Positions 46,680 through 55,689 of a stretch of DNA of 64,000 nucleotides are shown here, piece after piece. The notes below the pieces were generated by a model that was not told the DNA's origin, searched no databases, and saw nothing but the letters and a program-made list of their open reading frames with translations. The stretch covers positions 1,550,001 to 1,614,000 of the forward strand of contig NZ_JAUSUT010000001.1 in NCBI RefSeq assembly GCF_030814215.1. The letters run 5' to 3'. Each line of letters opens with the position of its first letter. Positions within the stretch are counted from its first letter, which is position 1. Made by a program: the position numbers and the translations under genes. The stretch comes from Amycolatopsis thermophila. GTDB lineage: Bacteria; Actinomycetota; Actinomycetes; Mycobacteriales; Pseudonocardiaceae.

Positions 46680-47662
46680 TTCTGGTTGCACCCCTCTTCG
46701 TTCAGGGGGCCGACCGACGGCAGGATCAGGCCGCAGATGTAGTTGTCGAACCAGTGGCCGTTGCCGACGGTGTTGGTGAACACGCGGATGTAGGGCGCGA
46801 AGCGGGCGATGCCCTGCGCCAGGGAGTCCTGGTTGCGCTGCAGCATCGCGGTCAGCTGGTCCAGTGAGGTCAGCACCGGGCCCAGCTGCGCGTCGTTGTC
46901 GCTCACCAGCCCCTGCAGCTGCCGGGACAGCTCCTGCGAACCCGTCAGCAGCGTCGAGATCGCCTGCTCCCGGGCGGCGACCTCCTGCAGCACCAGGTTC
47001 CCGTCGGACAGCAACCGGGTCAGCTGCTGGTCCCGGTCGGCCAGGGTCTGCGAGATCTGGTTCGTGTTCCGCAGCAGCTGGGACAGCTCGGTGTCCCGCT
47101 TGGCGATGGTGTCCGACAGCTGGGACAGGCCGTTGAGCGCCCCGCGCACGTTGTCCGGGGTGCCCGACAGCGTCTGCGACAGCACGTCGAACGACTGCGC
47201 CAGCTGGTCGGTGTCGATGTCGTTGACCGTGGTGGACAGGTCCCGGAACGCGTCGAGCACGTCGTAGGGCGCCAGGGTGCGTTCCTTGGGGATCGGCGTA
47301 CCCGGGTCGAGCGCCTTCTCCCCCACCGGGTCCAGCGCCAGGTACTTCTGCCCGAGCAGCGTCTTGATCTTGATCGCCGCCGCGGTCTTGTCGCCCAGCC
47401 AGGTGTCCTTGACCTTGAACGTCACCTTCACCTGGGCGCCGTCCAGGTCCACGTCCGTGACCTTGCCGACCTTGACCCCGGCCACGCGCACCTCGTCGTC
47501 GGCCTTCAGGCCGGCCGCCTCGGTGAACTCGGCCTCGTAGGTGGTGCCGGCCCCGATGATCGGCAGGCTGTCGGCGTTCAGCGCGGCGATGAAGCCCAGC
47601 AGCATCAGCACGAGGCCGACGGCCGCGATGGGCACCGGGTTGCGGGACTGGAAGCTCCTCAT
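46676..47662 (-). CDS. mceC: Mce family protein MceC
   Basis: This 328-residue Mce subunit has an N-terminal helix (VPIAAVGLVLMLLGFIAALN), an MCE domain (YEAEFTEAAGLKADDEVRVAGVKVGKV) and a coiled-coil region; the C-terminus has two Cys. ATG 47660-47662 overlaps the mceB stop as ATGA and is preferred to the upstream option at 47671. Confidence 0.93.
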   Translation of the reverse strand: MRSFQSRNPVPIAAVGLVLMLLGFIAALNADSLPIIGAGTTYEAEFTEAAGLKADDEVRVAGVKVGKVTDVDLDGAQVKVTFKVKDTWLGDKTAAAIKIKTLLGQKYLALDPVGEKALDPGTPIPKERTLAPYDVLDAFRDLSTTVNDIDTDQLAQSFDVLSQTLSGTPDNVRGALNGLSQLSDTIAKRDTELSQLLRNTNQISQTLADRDQQLTRLLSDGNLVLQEVAAREQAISTLLTGSQELSRQLQGLVSDNDAQLGPVLTSLDQLTAMLQRNQDSLAQGIARFAPYIRVFTNTVGNGHWFDNYICGLILPSVGPLNEEGCNQK

Positions 47663-48690
47663 GACCCGCACCGCTCACGGGTCGCCGGCAGGATCGGGAT
47701 GTTGATCTCCTGGTTGATCAGCGGCGGCAGCGACACGCTCCCGCTCGCCGAGCAGAGGTAGAAGTTGAACCAGGAACCGTAGTCGGCCGTGCGCGCCAGC
47801 GTCGTGACCTTCTGCGGCAGGAACTGGATGAAGTGCTCCACCAGTGGCTCGCTGTCGTCGAGGTTCTGGGCCAGCCCGCCCAGCGCCGAGATGTCGTTCT
47901 TGAGCGGCTCGCGGGCGTGGTCGAGGAAGCCCGCGGTCGTGGTCGCCAGCCCGCCCAGCGCGTCGATCGCGTTGCCGATCGAATCGCGGTCCTGCGCCAG
48001 GCCGGTGGTCAGCTGCTGCAGCTTGTCGATCAGGTCGGTCAGCTGCGGGGTGTGCGCGTTGACCGCGTCCAGCACCGTGTTCAGGTTGGTCACCACCTGG
48101 CCGATCACCTGGTCCTTCTGGGCGATCGTGCTGGTCAGCGACGCGGTGTGGGCGAGCAGGCTGTCGATCGTGCCGCCCTCGCCCTGCAGGACCTGGATCA
48201 GCTCGTAGGACAGCTTGTTGACGTCCTCCGGGTTGAGCGCGCGGAACAGCGGCTTGAAGCCGTTGAACAGCTCGTCGAGGTCCAGCGCCGGTTTGGTGCG
48301 CTCGAGCGGGATCGTGCTGCCCGGCTTGAGCGTCTCGTTCTGGTCACCGGTGCCCTGGCCGAGCGAGAGGTACCGCTGCCCGACGAGGTTGCGGTACTTG
48401 ATCTGCACGGTGACCCCGGCGGGCAGGCGGCGGCCCTGGTCGACCTCGAAGTCGATCTGCGCCTGGCGGCGGTCGACGATCTTGACGTTCGTGACCTGGC
48501 CGACCTTCACGCCGGCGATGCGGACGTCGTCACCGGGCAGCACGAGCGTGGCGTCGGTGAAGCGCGCGCTGTAGCCGGTGGTGTCCTGGGTGTTGATGTT
48601 GGCGATGCTGATGCCGAGGACCGCCGTGAACAACACGGTGATCACGATGAAGACCGTCAACTTGATCAGCGGCGCGAGCAGGCCCCTCAC
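47659..48690 (-). CDS. mceB: Mce family protein MceB
   Basis: This 343-residue Mce subunit has an N-terminal helix (LTVFIVITVLFTAVLGISIA), an MCE domain (YSARFTDATLVLPGDDVRIAGVKVGQV) and long helical segments. The GTG start overlaps mceA by four bases. It has two Cys in the C-terminal part (LCSASG, RERCGS) like the neighbouring subunits. Confidence 0.93.
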   Translation of the reverse strand: MRGLLAPLIKLTVFIVITVLFTAVLGISIANINTQDTTGYSARFTDATLVLPGDDVRIAGVKVGQVTNVKIVDRRQAQIDFEVDQGRRLPAGVTVQIKYRNLVGQRYLSLGQGTGDQNETLKPGSTIPLERTKPALDLDELFNGFKPLFRALNPEDVNKLSYELIQVLQGEGGTIDSLLAHTASLTSTIAQKDQVIGQVVTNLNTVLDAVNAHTPQLTDLIDKLQQLTTGLAQDRDSIGNAIDALGGLATTTAGFLDHAREPLKNDISALGGLAQNLDDSEPLVEHFIQFLPQKVTTLARTADYGSWFNFYLCSASGSVSLPPLINQEINIPILPATRERCGS

Positions 48691-50024
48691 TGCACCGTCA
48701 CCTCCGCCCCGCGGTAGAGCGGACCGACGAGCAGACCACTCCAGCCCGGCACGTCGGACGGCGCCATGCCGACCTGCGGGCCGACGAGCTGGGACAGGAT
48801 CTCGAGTTCGGCGGCGCTGTTGGCCGGGTTGCCGCCCGCCGCGCCACCGCCGCCGTTGTAGCCACCGGCGTCGGCGATGGTGTTGGCCGGCTGGAGACCG
48901 TCACTGGCCGACCGCGAACCCGGGGTCGGCTGGGCGCCGTCCTTGATCGGCCCCTCCGGCGGGTACTGCGGGAACGGCTGCGGGAAGTCCTTGACGTTGT
49001 AGCAGCGCGGGCCCCGCTTGTCCTCGAAGCGAGGCTCGTCGCGGCCGGCCTTGTACGGCCCGCGCGAGGTGACGATCTCGATCGTCGCGTGCAGGCCGGG
49101 CTGGTTCGTGCCCTTGCCCAGAGCCTGGTCCACGTAGGGCACCAGTTCGGCCATCGACCCGAACAGGCACGGGTACTCCGGCGCGTACTTCGCCAGCAAC
49201 TCTGCGGTGGGCCGCGAGTTCGCGGCGAAGCTGATCAGGTTGTTCGCATTCGCGCTCACGAACGATTCCAGGGTCTGCGAAGCGGCGGTCACGTTGCCGT
49301 AGAGGGCCTGCAGGTTCTGCTGCTCGTCGAAGATCGTCTTCGTGGTCGTCGACAGGTTGTCCAGCGTCTGCACCAGGTCCGGCGCCGAGTCGGACAGGTG
49401 GTCGGAGAACTTGGCCAGCTCGCGCAGGTTCTCCTGCAGCTGCGGCAGGTGCGGGTTCAGGTCGCCGACGTAGGTGCCCAGCTCGGACAGGGTCTGCCCG
49501 AGCGTCTCGCCGCGGCCCTCCAGGGCACTGGAGATCGCGGTCAGCGTGGCGGACAGCTTCTCCGGCTGCACGGCCTGCAGCACCGGCAGCAGGTCGTCCA
49601 GCGCCTGCGACAGCTGGACCGCGTTCTGCGTGCGGTCCTCCGGGATCACGTCACCGGCCGTGAGCGTCTTCGCCGACGGCTGCTTCGGGATCTCCAGGGA
49701 GACGTACCGCTCGCCGAACAGCGTCTTCGGCAGGAAGCGGGCGCTGACGTTCTCCGGGATCATCTTCGCCGACTCCGGGTCCAGCGCGAGGGTCAGCGTG
49801 GCGCCCTCGGCGTCCGCCTCGATCGACTTCACCGACCCGACGATCAGCCCGCGCACCTTGACGTCGGACTGCGGCAGCAGCTGGTTGCCGACCTCGCCCG
49901 CCTGCAGCTTCACGTCGACGGTCTTGGTGAACGCCTTGTTGTACATGGCGATCGACAGGGTCACGCCGCCCACCAGGACGGCGATCAGGAGCAGGCCCAG
50001 CAGCCTGCGGCGCAGGGTCACCAC
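48687..50024 (-). CDS. mceA: Mce family protein MceA
   Basis: This 445-residue Mce subunit has an N-terminal helix (LLGLLLIAVLVGGVTLSIAMY), an MCE domain (VDVKLQAGEVGNQLLPQSDVKVRGLIVG) and a Gly/Asn-rich region near the C-terminus. It directly follows the second YrbE permease by seven bases, the normal first position. Two consecutive GTG codons are possible starts. Confidence 0.93.
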   Translation of the reverse strand: MVTLRRRLLGLLLIAVLVGGVTLSIAMYNKAFTKTVDVKLQAGEVGNQLLPQSDVKVRGLIVGSVKSIEADAEGATLTLALDPESAKMIPENVSARFLPKTLFGERYVSLEIPKQPSAKTLTAGDVIPEDRTQNAVQLSQALDDLLPVLQAVQPEKLSATLTAISSALEGRGETLGQTLSELGTYVGDLNPHLPQLQENLRELAKFSDHLSDSAPDLVQTLDNLSTTTKTIFDEQQNLQALYGNVTAASQTLESFVSANANNLISFAANSRPTAELLAKYAPEYPCLFGSMAELVPYVDQALGKGTNQPGLHATIEIVTSRGPYKAGRDEPRFEDKRGPRCYNVKDFPQPFPQYPPEGPIKDGAQPTPGSRSASDGLQPANTIADAGGYNGGGGAAGGNPANSAAELEILSQLVGPQVGMAPSDVPGWSGLLVGPLYRGAEVTVQ

Positions 50025-50031
50025 GGTGTCC

Positions 50032-50871
50032 TCACCCCGCGATCCGGACCGTCACCGAGGTCCCCCAGATGGCGAACCCGATGAAGAAGTTGATGATGGC
50101 GACCGTGACGATGCTCAGCCGCACCGCGCGGCCCACCGCCACACCCACGCCCGCCGGGCCGCCCGAGGCGCGGTACCCGAAGTAGCAGTGGGTCAGGATG
50201 ATCACGACGCTGAATATCAGCACCTTGATGAACGAGTAGAAGACGTCCTGGGGAGGCAGGAACAGGTTGAAGTAGTGGTCGTACGTGCCCGCGGACTGGC
50301 CGTAGATGTAGATGACCACCAGTCGCGACGCCAGGTAGGACGACAGCAGGCCGATCACGTACAGCGGGATGACCGCGACGAACCCGGCGATGATCCGGGT
50401 GGTCACCAGGTACGGCAGACTCGGCACGCCCATCACCTCGAGCGCGTCGATCTCCTCCGAGATCCGCATCGCGCCCAGCTGGGCGGTGAACCCGGCGCCG
50501 ACGGTCGCCGACAGCGCCAGGCCCGCGACCAGCGGCGCGATCTCGCGGGTGTTGAAGAACGCCGTCAGGAAGCCGGTGAACGCCGACGTGCCGATCGAGT
50601 TCAGGGCCGAGTAGCCCTGCAGGCCGACCAGCACACCGGTGAACAGCGTCAGGCCGATCATCACGCCGACCGTGCCGCCGATGACCGCCAGCGAACCCGA
50701 GCCGAAGCTCACCTCCGCCAGCAGCCGCAGGACCTCCTTGGTGTAGCGGCGGATCGTCCGCGGCGTCCACGCCAGCGCGCGGATGTAGAACGACATCTGA
50801 TCGCCGAAGTTGTCCAGGACCTCGAGTGGACGGTGGGCGATCCGCTTCGCCGTCTGACCGATGCTCGCCAT
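50032..50871 (-). CDS. Mce transporter permease YrbEB
   Basis: This 279-residue MlaE-family permease has about five to six hydrophobic helices and the EExDALEVMGV motif (SEEIDALEVMGVPSLPYL) that couples to the ATPase. It pairs with the adjacent YrbEA to form the transmembrane part of the importer. ATG 50869-50871 is two bases after the YrbEA stop; the long open frame further upstream is in another phase of YrbEA. Confidence 0.94.
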   Translation of the reverse strand: MASIGQTAKRIAHRPLEVLDNFGDQMSFYIRALAWTPRTIRRYTKEVLRLLAEVSFGSGSLAVIGGTVGVMIGLTLFTGVLVGLQGYSALNSIGTSAFTGFLTAFFNTREIAPLVAGLALSATVGAGFTAQLGAMRISEEIDALEVMGVPSLPYLVTTRIIAGFVAVIPLYVIGLLSSYLASRLVVIYIYGQSAGTYDHYFNLFLPPQDVFYSFIKVLIFSVVIILTHCYFGYRASGGPAGVGVAVGRAVRLSIVTVAIINFFIGFAIWGTSVTVRIAG

Positions 50872-50873
50872 GA

Positions 50874-51668
50874 TCAGCTCAGCTTTCCGGGGACGATCTG
50901 CAGGTAGATCAGCGTGATCACGAAGTTCACGACGAACAGCATCAGGAACGTGATGACGACGGACTGGTTCACCGCGTCGCCGACGCCCTTCGGGCCGCCG
51001 GACGGGTTCAGCCCGCGGTAGGCGGCGACCACGGCGGCGATGAACCCGAAGATCAACGCCTTGATCTCGCCGACCCACAGGTCGGGCAACTGCGCCAGCG
51101 CCGAGAAGCTCGCCAGGTACGCACCCGGCGTGCCGCCCTGCAGCACCACGTTGAAGAAGTAGCCGCCGAGCACGCCGATGACGCTGACCATGCCGTTGAG
51201 CAGCAGCGCGACGAGCATCGACGCGAGCACGCGCGGCACGATCAGCCGCTGCACCGCGGAGACGCCGAGCACCTCCATCGCGTCGATCTCCTCGCGGATG
51301 GTGCGCGCACCGATGTCCGCGCAGATCGCGCTGCCGCCGGCGCCCGCGACGAGCAGGGCGGTCACCAGCGGCGCGGCCTGCTGCACGGTCGCCAGCACGC
51401 TGCCGGCACCCGTGTAGGACTGGGCGCCCAGCTGGCGCGCGAGCGAGCCGAACTGCAGCGAGATGACCGCGCCGAACGGGATCGCGACCAAGGCGGTGGG
51501 CAGGATCGTCACGCTGGCGATGAACCAGGACTGCTGGATGAACTCACGCAGCTGGAACGGCCGCTGGAAGAACCCGCGGATGATGTCCAGCCCGAGGGCG
51601 AACAGCTTCCCGGTTTCACGCAACATTCCGATGCCGGGAACCTTGGCCGAGGTGGCCGACGAACTCAT
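50874..51668 (-). CDS. Mce transporter permease YrbEA
   Basis: This 264-residue MlaE-family permease has the EEIDAMEVLGV coupling motif (REEIDAMEVLGVSAVQRLIVP) and hydrophobic helices typical of the family. Its ATG overlaps the ATPase stop as ATGA, so ATPase and permease are co-translated. Confidence 0.94.
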   Translation of the reverse strand: MSSSATSAKVPGIGMLRETGKLFALGLDIIRGFFQRPFQLREFIQQSWFIASVTILPTALVAIPFGAVISLQFGSLARQLGAQSYTGAGSVLATVQQAAPLVTALLVAGAGGSAICADIGARTIREEIDAMEVLGVSAVQRLIVPRVLASMLVALLLNGMVSVIGVLGGYFFNVVLQGGTPGAYLASFSALAQLPDLWVGEIKALIFGFIAAVVAAYRGLNPSGGPKGVGDAVNQSVVITFLMLFVVNFVITLIYLQIVPGKLS

Positions 51669-52840
51669 GCCTCACCGGCCCCCGGTCCACGCAACCGGTC
51701 GGTGGTCTCGGTTCTGCTCGGCCAGCCCGACTGCGGCATCCGGGCGATCTCCTCCTCGGAGAGCTGTCCCTGGTGGTGCGTCGGCAGCGGGGTGGTCACG
51801 GCCGCGTGCCGGCTGCCGGTGTGGACGGCGCGGCGCGGGCTGACACCGTAGTGCCGCTGCTCCTCGGGGGACAGGGACTCGATGATCCCCTCCTGCGCCG
51901 CCGGCGGCAGGGTGTGCAGGATCTTCATGACCCGGTCCTTGCGGCGGATGGCGCCCTGGCGGGTCGGCACACCCGGGGTCGGCTGCATCTGGGCGGGGAT
52001 GCCGGAGACGTCCTCGACACCGCCCGCGTGGTGACCGGCCTCGAACATGGCGCGCTCCGCGGCCATCTGGGCGGTGTCCTTCTCCTCGGACATGCCGATC
52101 GGGCCGTCCATGCGGCCGTTGAGGAACTGCTTGACCACCGGCTCCTCGCTGGTCAGCAGCACCTCGCGCGGCCCGAACATGACCAGCTCCTTGCGGAACA
52201 GCATGCCCAGGTTGTCCGGCACCGTGCGGGCCAGGTTGATGTTGTGCGTGACGATCAGGAAGGTGGCGTCGATCTGCGCGTTCACGTCGATGAACAGCTG
52301 CGAGATGTAGGTGGTGCGCACCGGGTCCAGACCGGAGTCCGGCTCGTCGACCAGGATGATCTCCGGGTCCAGCACGAGGGCGCGGGCCAGGCCGGCGCGC
52401 TTGCGCATACCGCCGGAGATCTCACCGGGGAGCTTCTTCTCGGCACCGGCCAGACCGGTCATGTCGAGCTTTTCCAGGACGATCCGGCGGATCTCCGTCT
52501 CGGATTTCTTGGTGTGCTCGCGCAGCGGGAAGGCGACGTTGTCGTAGAGGTTCATCGACCCGAACAGCGCGCCGTCCTGGAACAGCACCCCGAACAGTTT
52601 TCGCGTTTCGTACAGCTTGTGCTCGCTGCACCGCACGATGTCGACGCCGTTGATGACGCACTTGCCCCGGTCGGGCTTGAGCAGCCCGATCATGGACTTG
52701 AGGAACACCGACTTACCGGTGCCCGACGGGCCGAGCATGACCGACACCTCGCCCGGAGGCAGCGTCAAGGTCACGTCCCGCCAAATGGTCTGCCGCCCGA
52801 AGGACTTGGTCAGACCCTCGATGACCACCTCGGCACCCAT
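51665..52840 (-). CDS. Mce transporter ATPase (Mkl/MceG type)
   Basis: This ABC ATPase of 391 residues powers Mce lipid import. Walker A GPSGTGKS is at 37-44, the signature SGGMRKR at about 142-148 and Walker B IILVDEPDSGLDP at about 161-173. About 130 residues follow the core, the C-terminal extension known in MceG. ATG 52838-52840 has GGGAGG upstream. In mycobacteria mceG is unlinked from mce operons; here it leads the operon. Confidence 0.94.
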   Translation of the reverse strand: MGAEVVIEGLTKSFGRQTIWRDVTLTLPPGEVSVMLGPSGTGKSVFLKSMIGLLKPDRGKCVINGVDIVRCSEHKLYETRKLFGVLFQDGALFGSMNLYDNVAFPLREHTKKSETEIRRIVLEKLDMTGLAGAEKKLPGEISGGMRKRAGLARALVLDPEIILVDEPDSGLDPVRTTYISQLFIDVNAQIDATFLIVTHNINLARTVPDNLGMLFRKELVMFGPREVLLTSEEPVVKQFLNGRMDGPIGMSEEKDTAQMAAERAMFEAGHHAGGVEDVSGIPAQMQPTPGVPTRQGAIRRKDRVMKILHTLPPAAQEGIIESLSPEEQRHYGVSPRRAVHTGSRHAAVTTPLPTHHQGQLSEEEIARMPQSGWPSRTETTDRLRGPGAGEA

Positions 52841-52970
52841 CGAACCTCCCGCAGCTCCGACGCCGTGGACAACACCCTGGCACACGCCTGCCCGGCGTCT
52901 TCAGGGTGCAACGAGTCAAGTCCCGAGCAGGTTACTCACCAGTTTTTCAAGCCACAATCCAGGTGAACGA

Positions 52971-53007
52971 AAAAAGCGGACCATCCTCGGAGGATGGTCC
53001 GCTTTTT
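52971..53007 (-). terminator. rplL terminator
   Basis: A perfect 17-bp stem (52971-52987 with 52991-53007) is followed on the minus strand by a run of T, a classic intrinsic terminator, 20 bases after rplL. It separates rplJL from the Mce operon. Confidence 0.9.
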
Positions 53008-53027
53008 CGTGATGCGGAATGCGCGAG

Positions 53028-53420
53028 TTACTTGACGCTGACCTTGGCGCCGGCAGCCTCGAGCTTCTCCTTGGCCGCGTTGGCGGCGTCCTTGTCGACC
53101 TTCTCCAGGAGCGGCTTCGGGGCGCCCTCGACGAGCTCCTTGGCCTCCTTCAGGCCCAGGCCGGAGACGACCTCGCGGACGACCTTGATGACCTGGATCT
53201 TCTTGTCGCCGGCACCCTCGAGGATGACGTCGAACTCGTCCTTCTCCTCCTCGGCCGGGGCGCCCGCGGCAGCGGCACCCGGGGCGGCCGCGACGGCGGC
53301 GACCGGGGCGGCGGCGGTGACGTCGAAGGTCTCCTCGAACTTCTTCACGAAGTCCGAGAGCTCCAGCAGGGTCAGCTCCTTGAACGCGTCGAGCAGTTCG
53401 TCGGTGCTCAGCTTCGCCAT
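53028..53420 (-). CDS. rplL: 50S ribosomal protein L7/L12
   Basis: L7/L12 forms the flexible stalk that recruits translation factors. The 130 residues have the N-terminal dimer domain, an Ala/Gly-rich hinge ([23 protein letters not shown]) and the C-terminal domain ([21 protein letters not shown]). It follows rplJ by 44 bases. Confidence 0.98.
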   Translation of the reverse strand: MAKLSTDELLDAFKELTLLELSDFVKKFEETFDVTAAAPVAAVAAAPGAAAAGAPAEEEKDEFDVILEGAGDKKIQVIKVVREVVSGLGLKEAKELVEGAPKPLLEKVDKDAANAAKEKLEAAGAKVSVK

Positions 53421-53464
53421 GATGGCGTTCCTTTCCTAACGGGTGGTACGGGGTGGGTGGTACT

Positions 53465-54001
53465 TCAGCTCTCGGCGGGTGCCTCGTCGCCCTGCTGCTT
53501 GTCGGCCAGGGCCTGCGCGAGGCGGGCGACCTGGGACGCCGGGGCCTGGAACAGTGCCGCGGCCTGGGACAGCTTGGCCTTGAACGCGCCGGCCGCCTTC
53601 GCGAGGAGAACCTCGCGGCTGTCGAGGTCGGCGATCTGGTTGACCTCGTCGACGGACAGCGGGCGGCCGTCCATGTAGCCGCCCTTGATGACCAGGGCGG
53701 CGTTGTCCTTGGCGAAGTTCTTCAGGGCCTTGGCGGCGTCGACCGGCTCACCCTGCACGAAGGCGATAGCGGTCGGGCCGACGAAGAGGTCCTGAAGACC
53801 CTCGATGCCGGCCTCTTCCGCGGCCCGCTGCACGAGGGTGTTCTTCGCGACCCGGTACTTGGCACTGGTGCCGAGAGCGCGGCGCAGCTGGGACAGCTGG
53901 GACACGGAGAGGCCGTTGTACTGCGTGATGACGGTGGCCGAGCTGTTGCGGAAGTGGTCCGCGATCTCGGCGACGGCCGCCACCTTGTCCGGCTTCGCCA
54001 T
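53465..54001 (-). CDS. rplJ: 50S ribosomal protein L10
   Basis: L10 is the base of the L7/L12 stalk. The 178 residues start [21 protein letters not shown] and contain [18 protein letters not shown]. The C-terminal helix is the L12-binding region. ATG 53999-54001 is the family start with GGAGGCGACC upstream; a 52-codon in-frame extension lies in the leader. It is expected to be regulated by the upstream leader. Confidence 0.97.
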   Translation of the reverse strand: MAKPDKVAAVAEIADHFRNSSATVITQYNGLSVSQLSQLRRALGTSAKYRVAKNTLVQRAAEEAGIEGLQDLFVGPTAIAFVQGEPVDAAKALKNFAKDNAALVIKGGYMDGRPLSVDEVNQIADLDSREVLLAKAAGAFKAKLSQAAALFQAPASQVARLAQALADKQQGDEAPAES

Positions 54002-54054
54002 GGGTCGCCTCCTCTCTTGGCTGGTTGTGACCGCCGGGTTCGAGGAGCCCCTGG

Positions 54055-54215
54055 AAGAAGAAAACGCCCACGCGCAGCAAGCACGGGGCGTTGGGGCACA
54101 CACGTGGTGCGCCTGCCTCGTTCTTCCTGCGCGGGCCGCCCCCTCTTCGCGGGGCACTTCGCTTCACGCCGTGGAGACGTGAAGAACCAGCGGTCTTCGG
54201 TAGAACCGTCGTCCA
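54055..54215 (-). promoter_or_regulatory. L10 leader (rplJL autoregulatory RNA) with attenuator hairpin
   Basis: The minus-strand leader of rplJ contains CCGAAGACCGCTGGTTCTTC (complement near 54182-54200), like the kink-turn element bound by the L10-L12 complex in L10 leaders. Downstream AACGCCC...GGGCGTT (54063-54092) forms a hairpin followed by a T-rich stretch (TTTTCTTCTT), an attenuator-like structure. Known L10 leaders repress rplJL when L10 is in excess. Confidence 0.6.
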
Positions 54216-54304
54216 TCGTACCTGGTGGTTTTCGCAGGTGTCGCGGGGGCCGGGTTTCGCGGACCGTGCTGACTCGACCACGGGGCGGCAGGCATCATGG
54301 GCGG

Positions 54305-55633
54305 GTGGTGGAGCAGCGACCAGGCCAGCAGCCCGACGAGCCGTCCCGGAACGACCCCGCCGGGGCCGGTGGTCCCGGCGGGTCCGGCGGCGCCGGGGGT
54401 CCCGCTGGGCCGGGCGCCGGGGACGGCGGGGGTCCCGCTGGGCCGGGCGCCGGGGACGGCGGGGGTCCCGCTGGGCCGGGCGCCGGGGACGGCGGGGGTC
54501 CCGCTGGGCCGGGCGCCGGGGACGGTGGGGGTCCCGCTGGCGGCGCTGGCGCCAGGGGTGCCGGGGGCCCCGCTCGCGCCGGGCACGCCGGTGAGGGTGC
54601 CGGAGGCGCCGGCGAGGGTGCCACCTCGCCGCATGCCCAGCCTCCCGCCGGCGCGTTGCCGGCTCATGGATCGGCAGGCGATGGATCGACGGCCGGCGGT
54701 TCGGAAGGCAATGGAGCGGCAGTGGGCGGCCCAACGGCCGGTGGTTCGGTGCCCGGTGGTTTGCCGGCGGGCGGGGCCTCGCCGTCGACCGGCGGTTCGG
54801 CGGTCGAGCCCGTTCCCCCGCTGGATCCGGAGCAGCTGCGGCAGTTCCAGCAATTCCAGCAGTTCCAGGACTTCCTCCGCTACACCGAGGCCCAGCGCCA
54901 GGGGAACGGCCAGGTGGTCCCCGCGCAGAACGCCCCGGTCCAGAGCGCGCCCGGCTACGGCCCCCCGACGCAGCCCGGTCACGGCGGCCCCCCGATCCCC
55001 CCGCCCCCCTACGGCCAGCTCCAGGCCCCCCAACCACCCTCACCGAGGCCGAAGATCAAGGCCCCCCGCTGGGCGAAACGCCTGGCCGGCAAACTCCTGT
55101 CCGCGTTCCTGTTCCTGCTGGTCCTGGTGATCGCCGGGACGCTGGCGTACCGCCACTTCTTCCCCGAGGACGACCCGGACCTCCCCGCCTCCCAAACCGG
55201 CGGCGGCACCTACCACACGAACAAGATCTTCTCGACCCAACCGTACGAAGCGGTCCGGATGGTCTACGCCCAGATTGCCCAGAACCGGCCGGACCTCGCC
55301 TGCGGCTCGTTCGACATCCCGGTGCAGCAGAAGTTCGCCGAGGACCTCGGGTATCCCGACTGCCAGCAGGCGGTCTTCGCTTTGAAGCGGCAAGTCACCA
55401 ACGCCAACGACTACGCCGAGTCGATCCCGAGCTCGGTCTCCGAACCGCCTCCCGGCGATACGTTGACGATCGACTCGTGCCGGTTCACCATCCGGGGCGG
55501 GCCCGCGCTCGGCACGTTCACGGTGCAGCGCGTGGACAAGGGCCAGTGGCTCATCACCGGGCACCGGTCCGGCCCCAACCCGTGCCCGGCACCGAGTGCC
55601 GGGTCGAGTCCGGCGACCCCCACCAGCCGATAG
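54305..55633 (+). CDS. Membrane protein with tandem Gly/Pro repeats and an extracellular domain
   Basis: I do not recognise this 442-residue protein. It starts at GTG 54305 or 54308. Residues 1-250 are low complexity, with four 11-residue GPAGPGAGDGG-type repeats encoded by perfect 33-bp DNA repeats, then Gln-rich PEQLRQFQQFQQFQDF. One transmembrane helix (LLSAFLFLLVLVIAGTLAYRHFF, about 274-296) precedes an extracytoplasmic domain of about 140 residues with three Cys before the tail (ACGSFD, YPDCQQ, DSCRFT) and the layout of an NTF2-like domain. It lies opposite to and between rplJ and rplA. Confidence 0.8.
   Translation: MVEQRPGQQPDEPSRNDPAGAGGPGGSGGAGGPAGPGAGDGGGPAGPGAGDGGGPAGPGAGDGGGPAGPGAGDGGGPAGGAGARGAGGPARAGHAGEGAGGAGEGATSPHAQPPAGALPAHGSAGDGSTAGGSEGNGAAVGGPTAGGSVPGGLPAGGASPSTGGSAVEPVPPLDPEQLRQFQQFQQFQDFLRYTEAQRQGNGQVVPAQNAPVQSAPGYGPPTQPGHGGPPIPPPPYGQLQAPQPPSPRPKIKAPRWAKRLAGKLLSAFLFLLVLVIAGTLAYRHFFPEDDPDLPASQTGGGTYHTNKIFSTQPYEAVRMVYAQIAQNRPDLACGSFDIPVQQKFAEDLGYPDCQQAVFALKRQVTNANDYAESIPSSVSEPPPGDTLTIDSCRFTIRGGPALGTFTVQRVDKGQWLITGHRSGPNPCPAPSAGSSPATPTSR
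54395..54540 (+). repeat. 33-bp direct tandem repeat, about 4.4 copies
   Basis: The unit starts GGGGGTCCCGCTGGG and repeats at 54395, 54428, 54461 and 54494, with a partial copy at 54527. The copies are identical except for one base at the end of the fourth. It is in frame (11 residues) inside the membrane protein gene. Confidence 0.9.
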
Positions 55634-55637
55634 CAAA

Positions 55638-55671
55638 GAAGGGCCCCGGCGCGTCAGCGCCGGGGCCCTTC
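55638..55671. terminator. Bidirectional terminator between the membrane-protein gene and rplA
   Basis: Arms GAAGGGCCCCGGCGC (55638-55652) and complement (55657-55671) form a perfect 15-bp stem with a 4-base loop, between converging genes. Confidence 0.8.
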
Positions 55672-55689
55672 GTCAGCTACAGCCGGGAA

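Noticed and set aside
53453..54304. In-frame extension of the plus-strand membrane protein back across rplJ
   Set aside because: It runs antisense to rplJ and its leader; coding character in that frame begins only near 54305.
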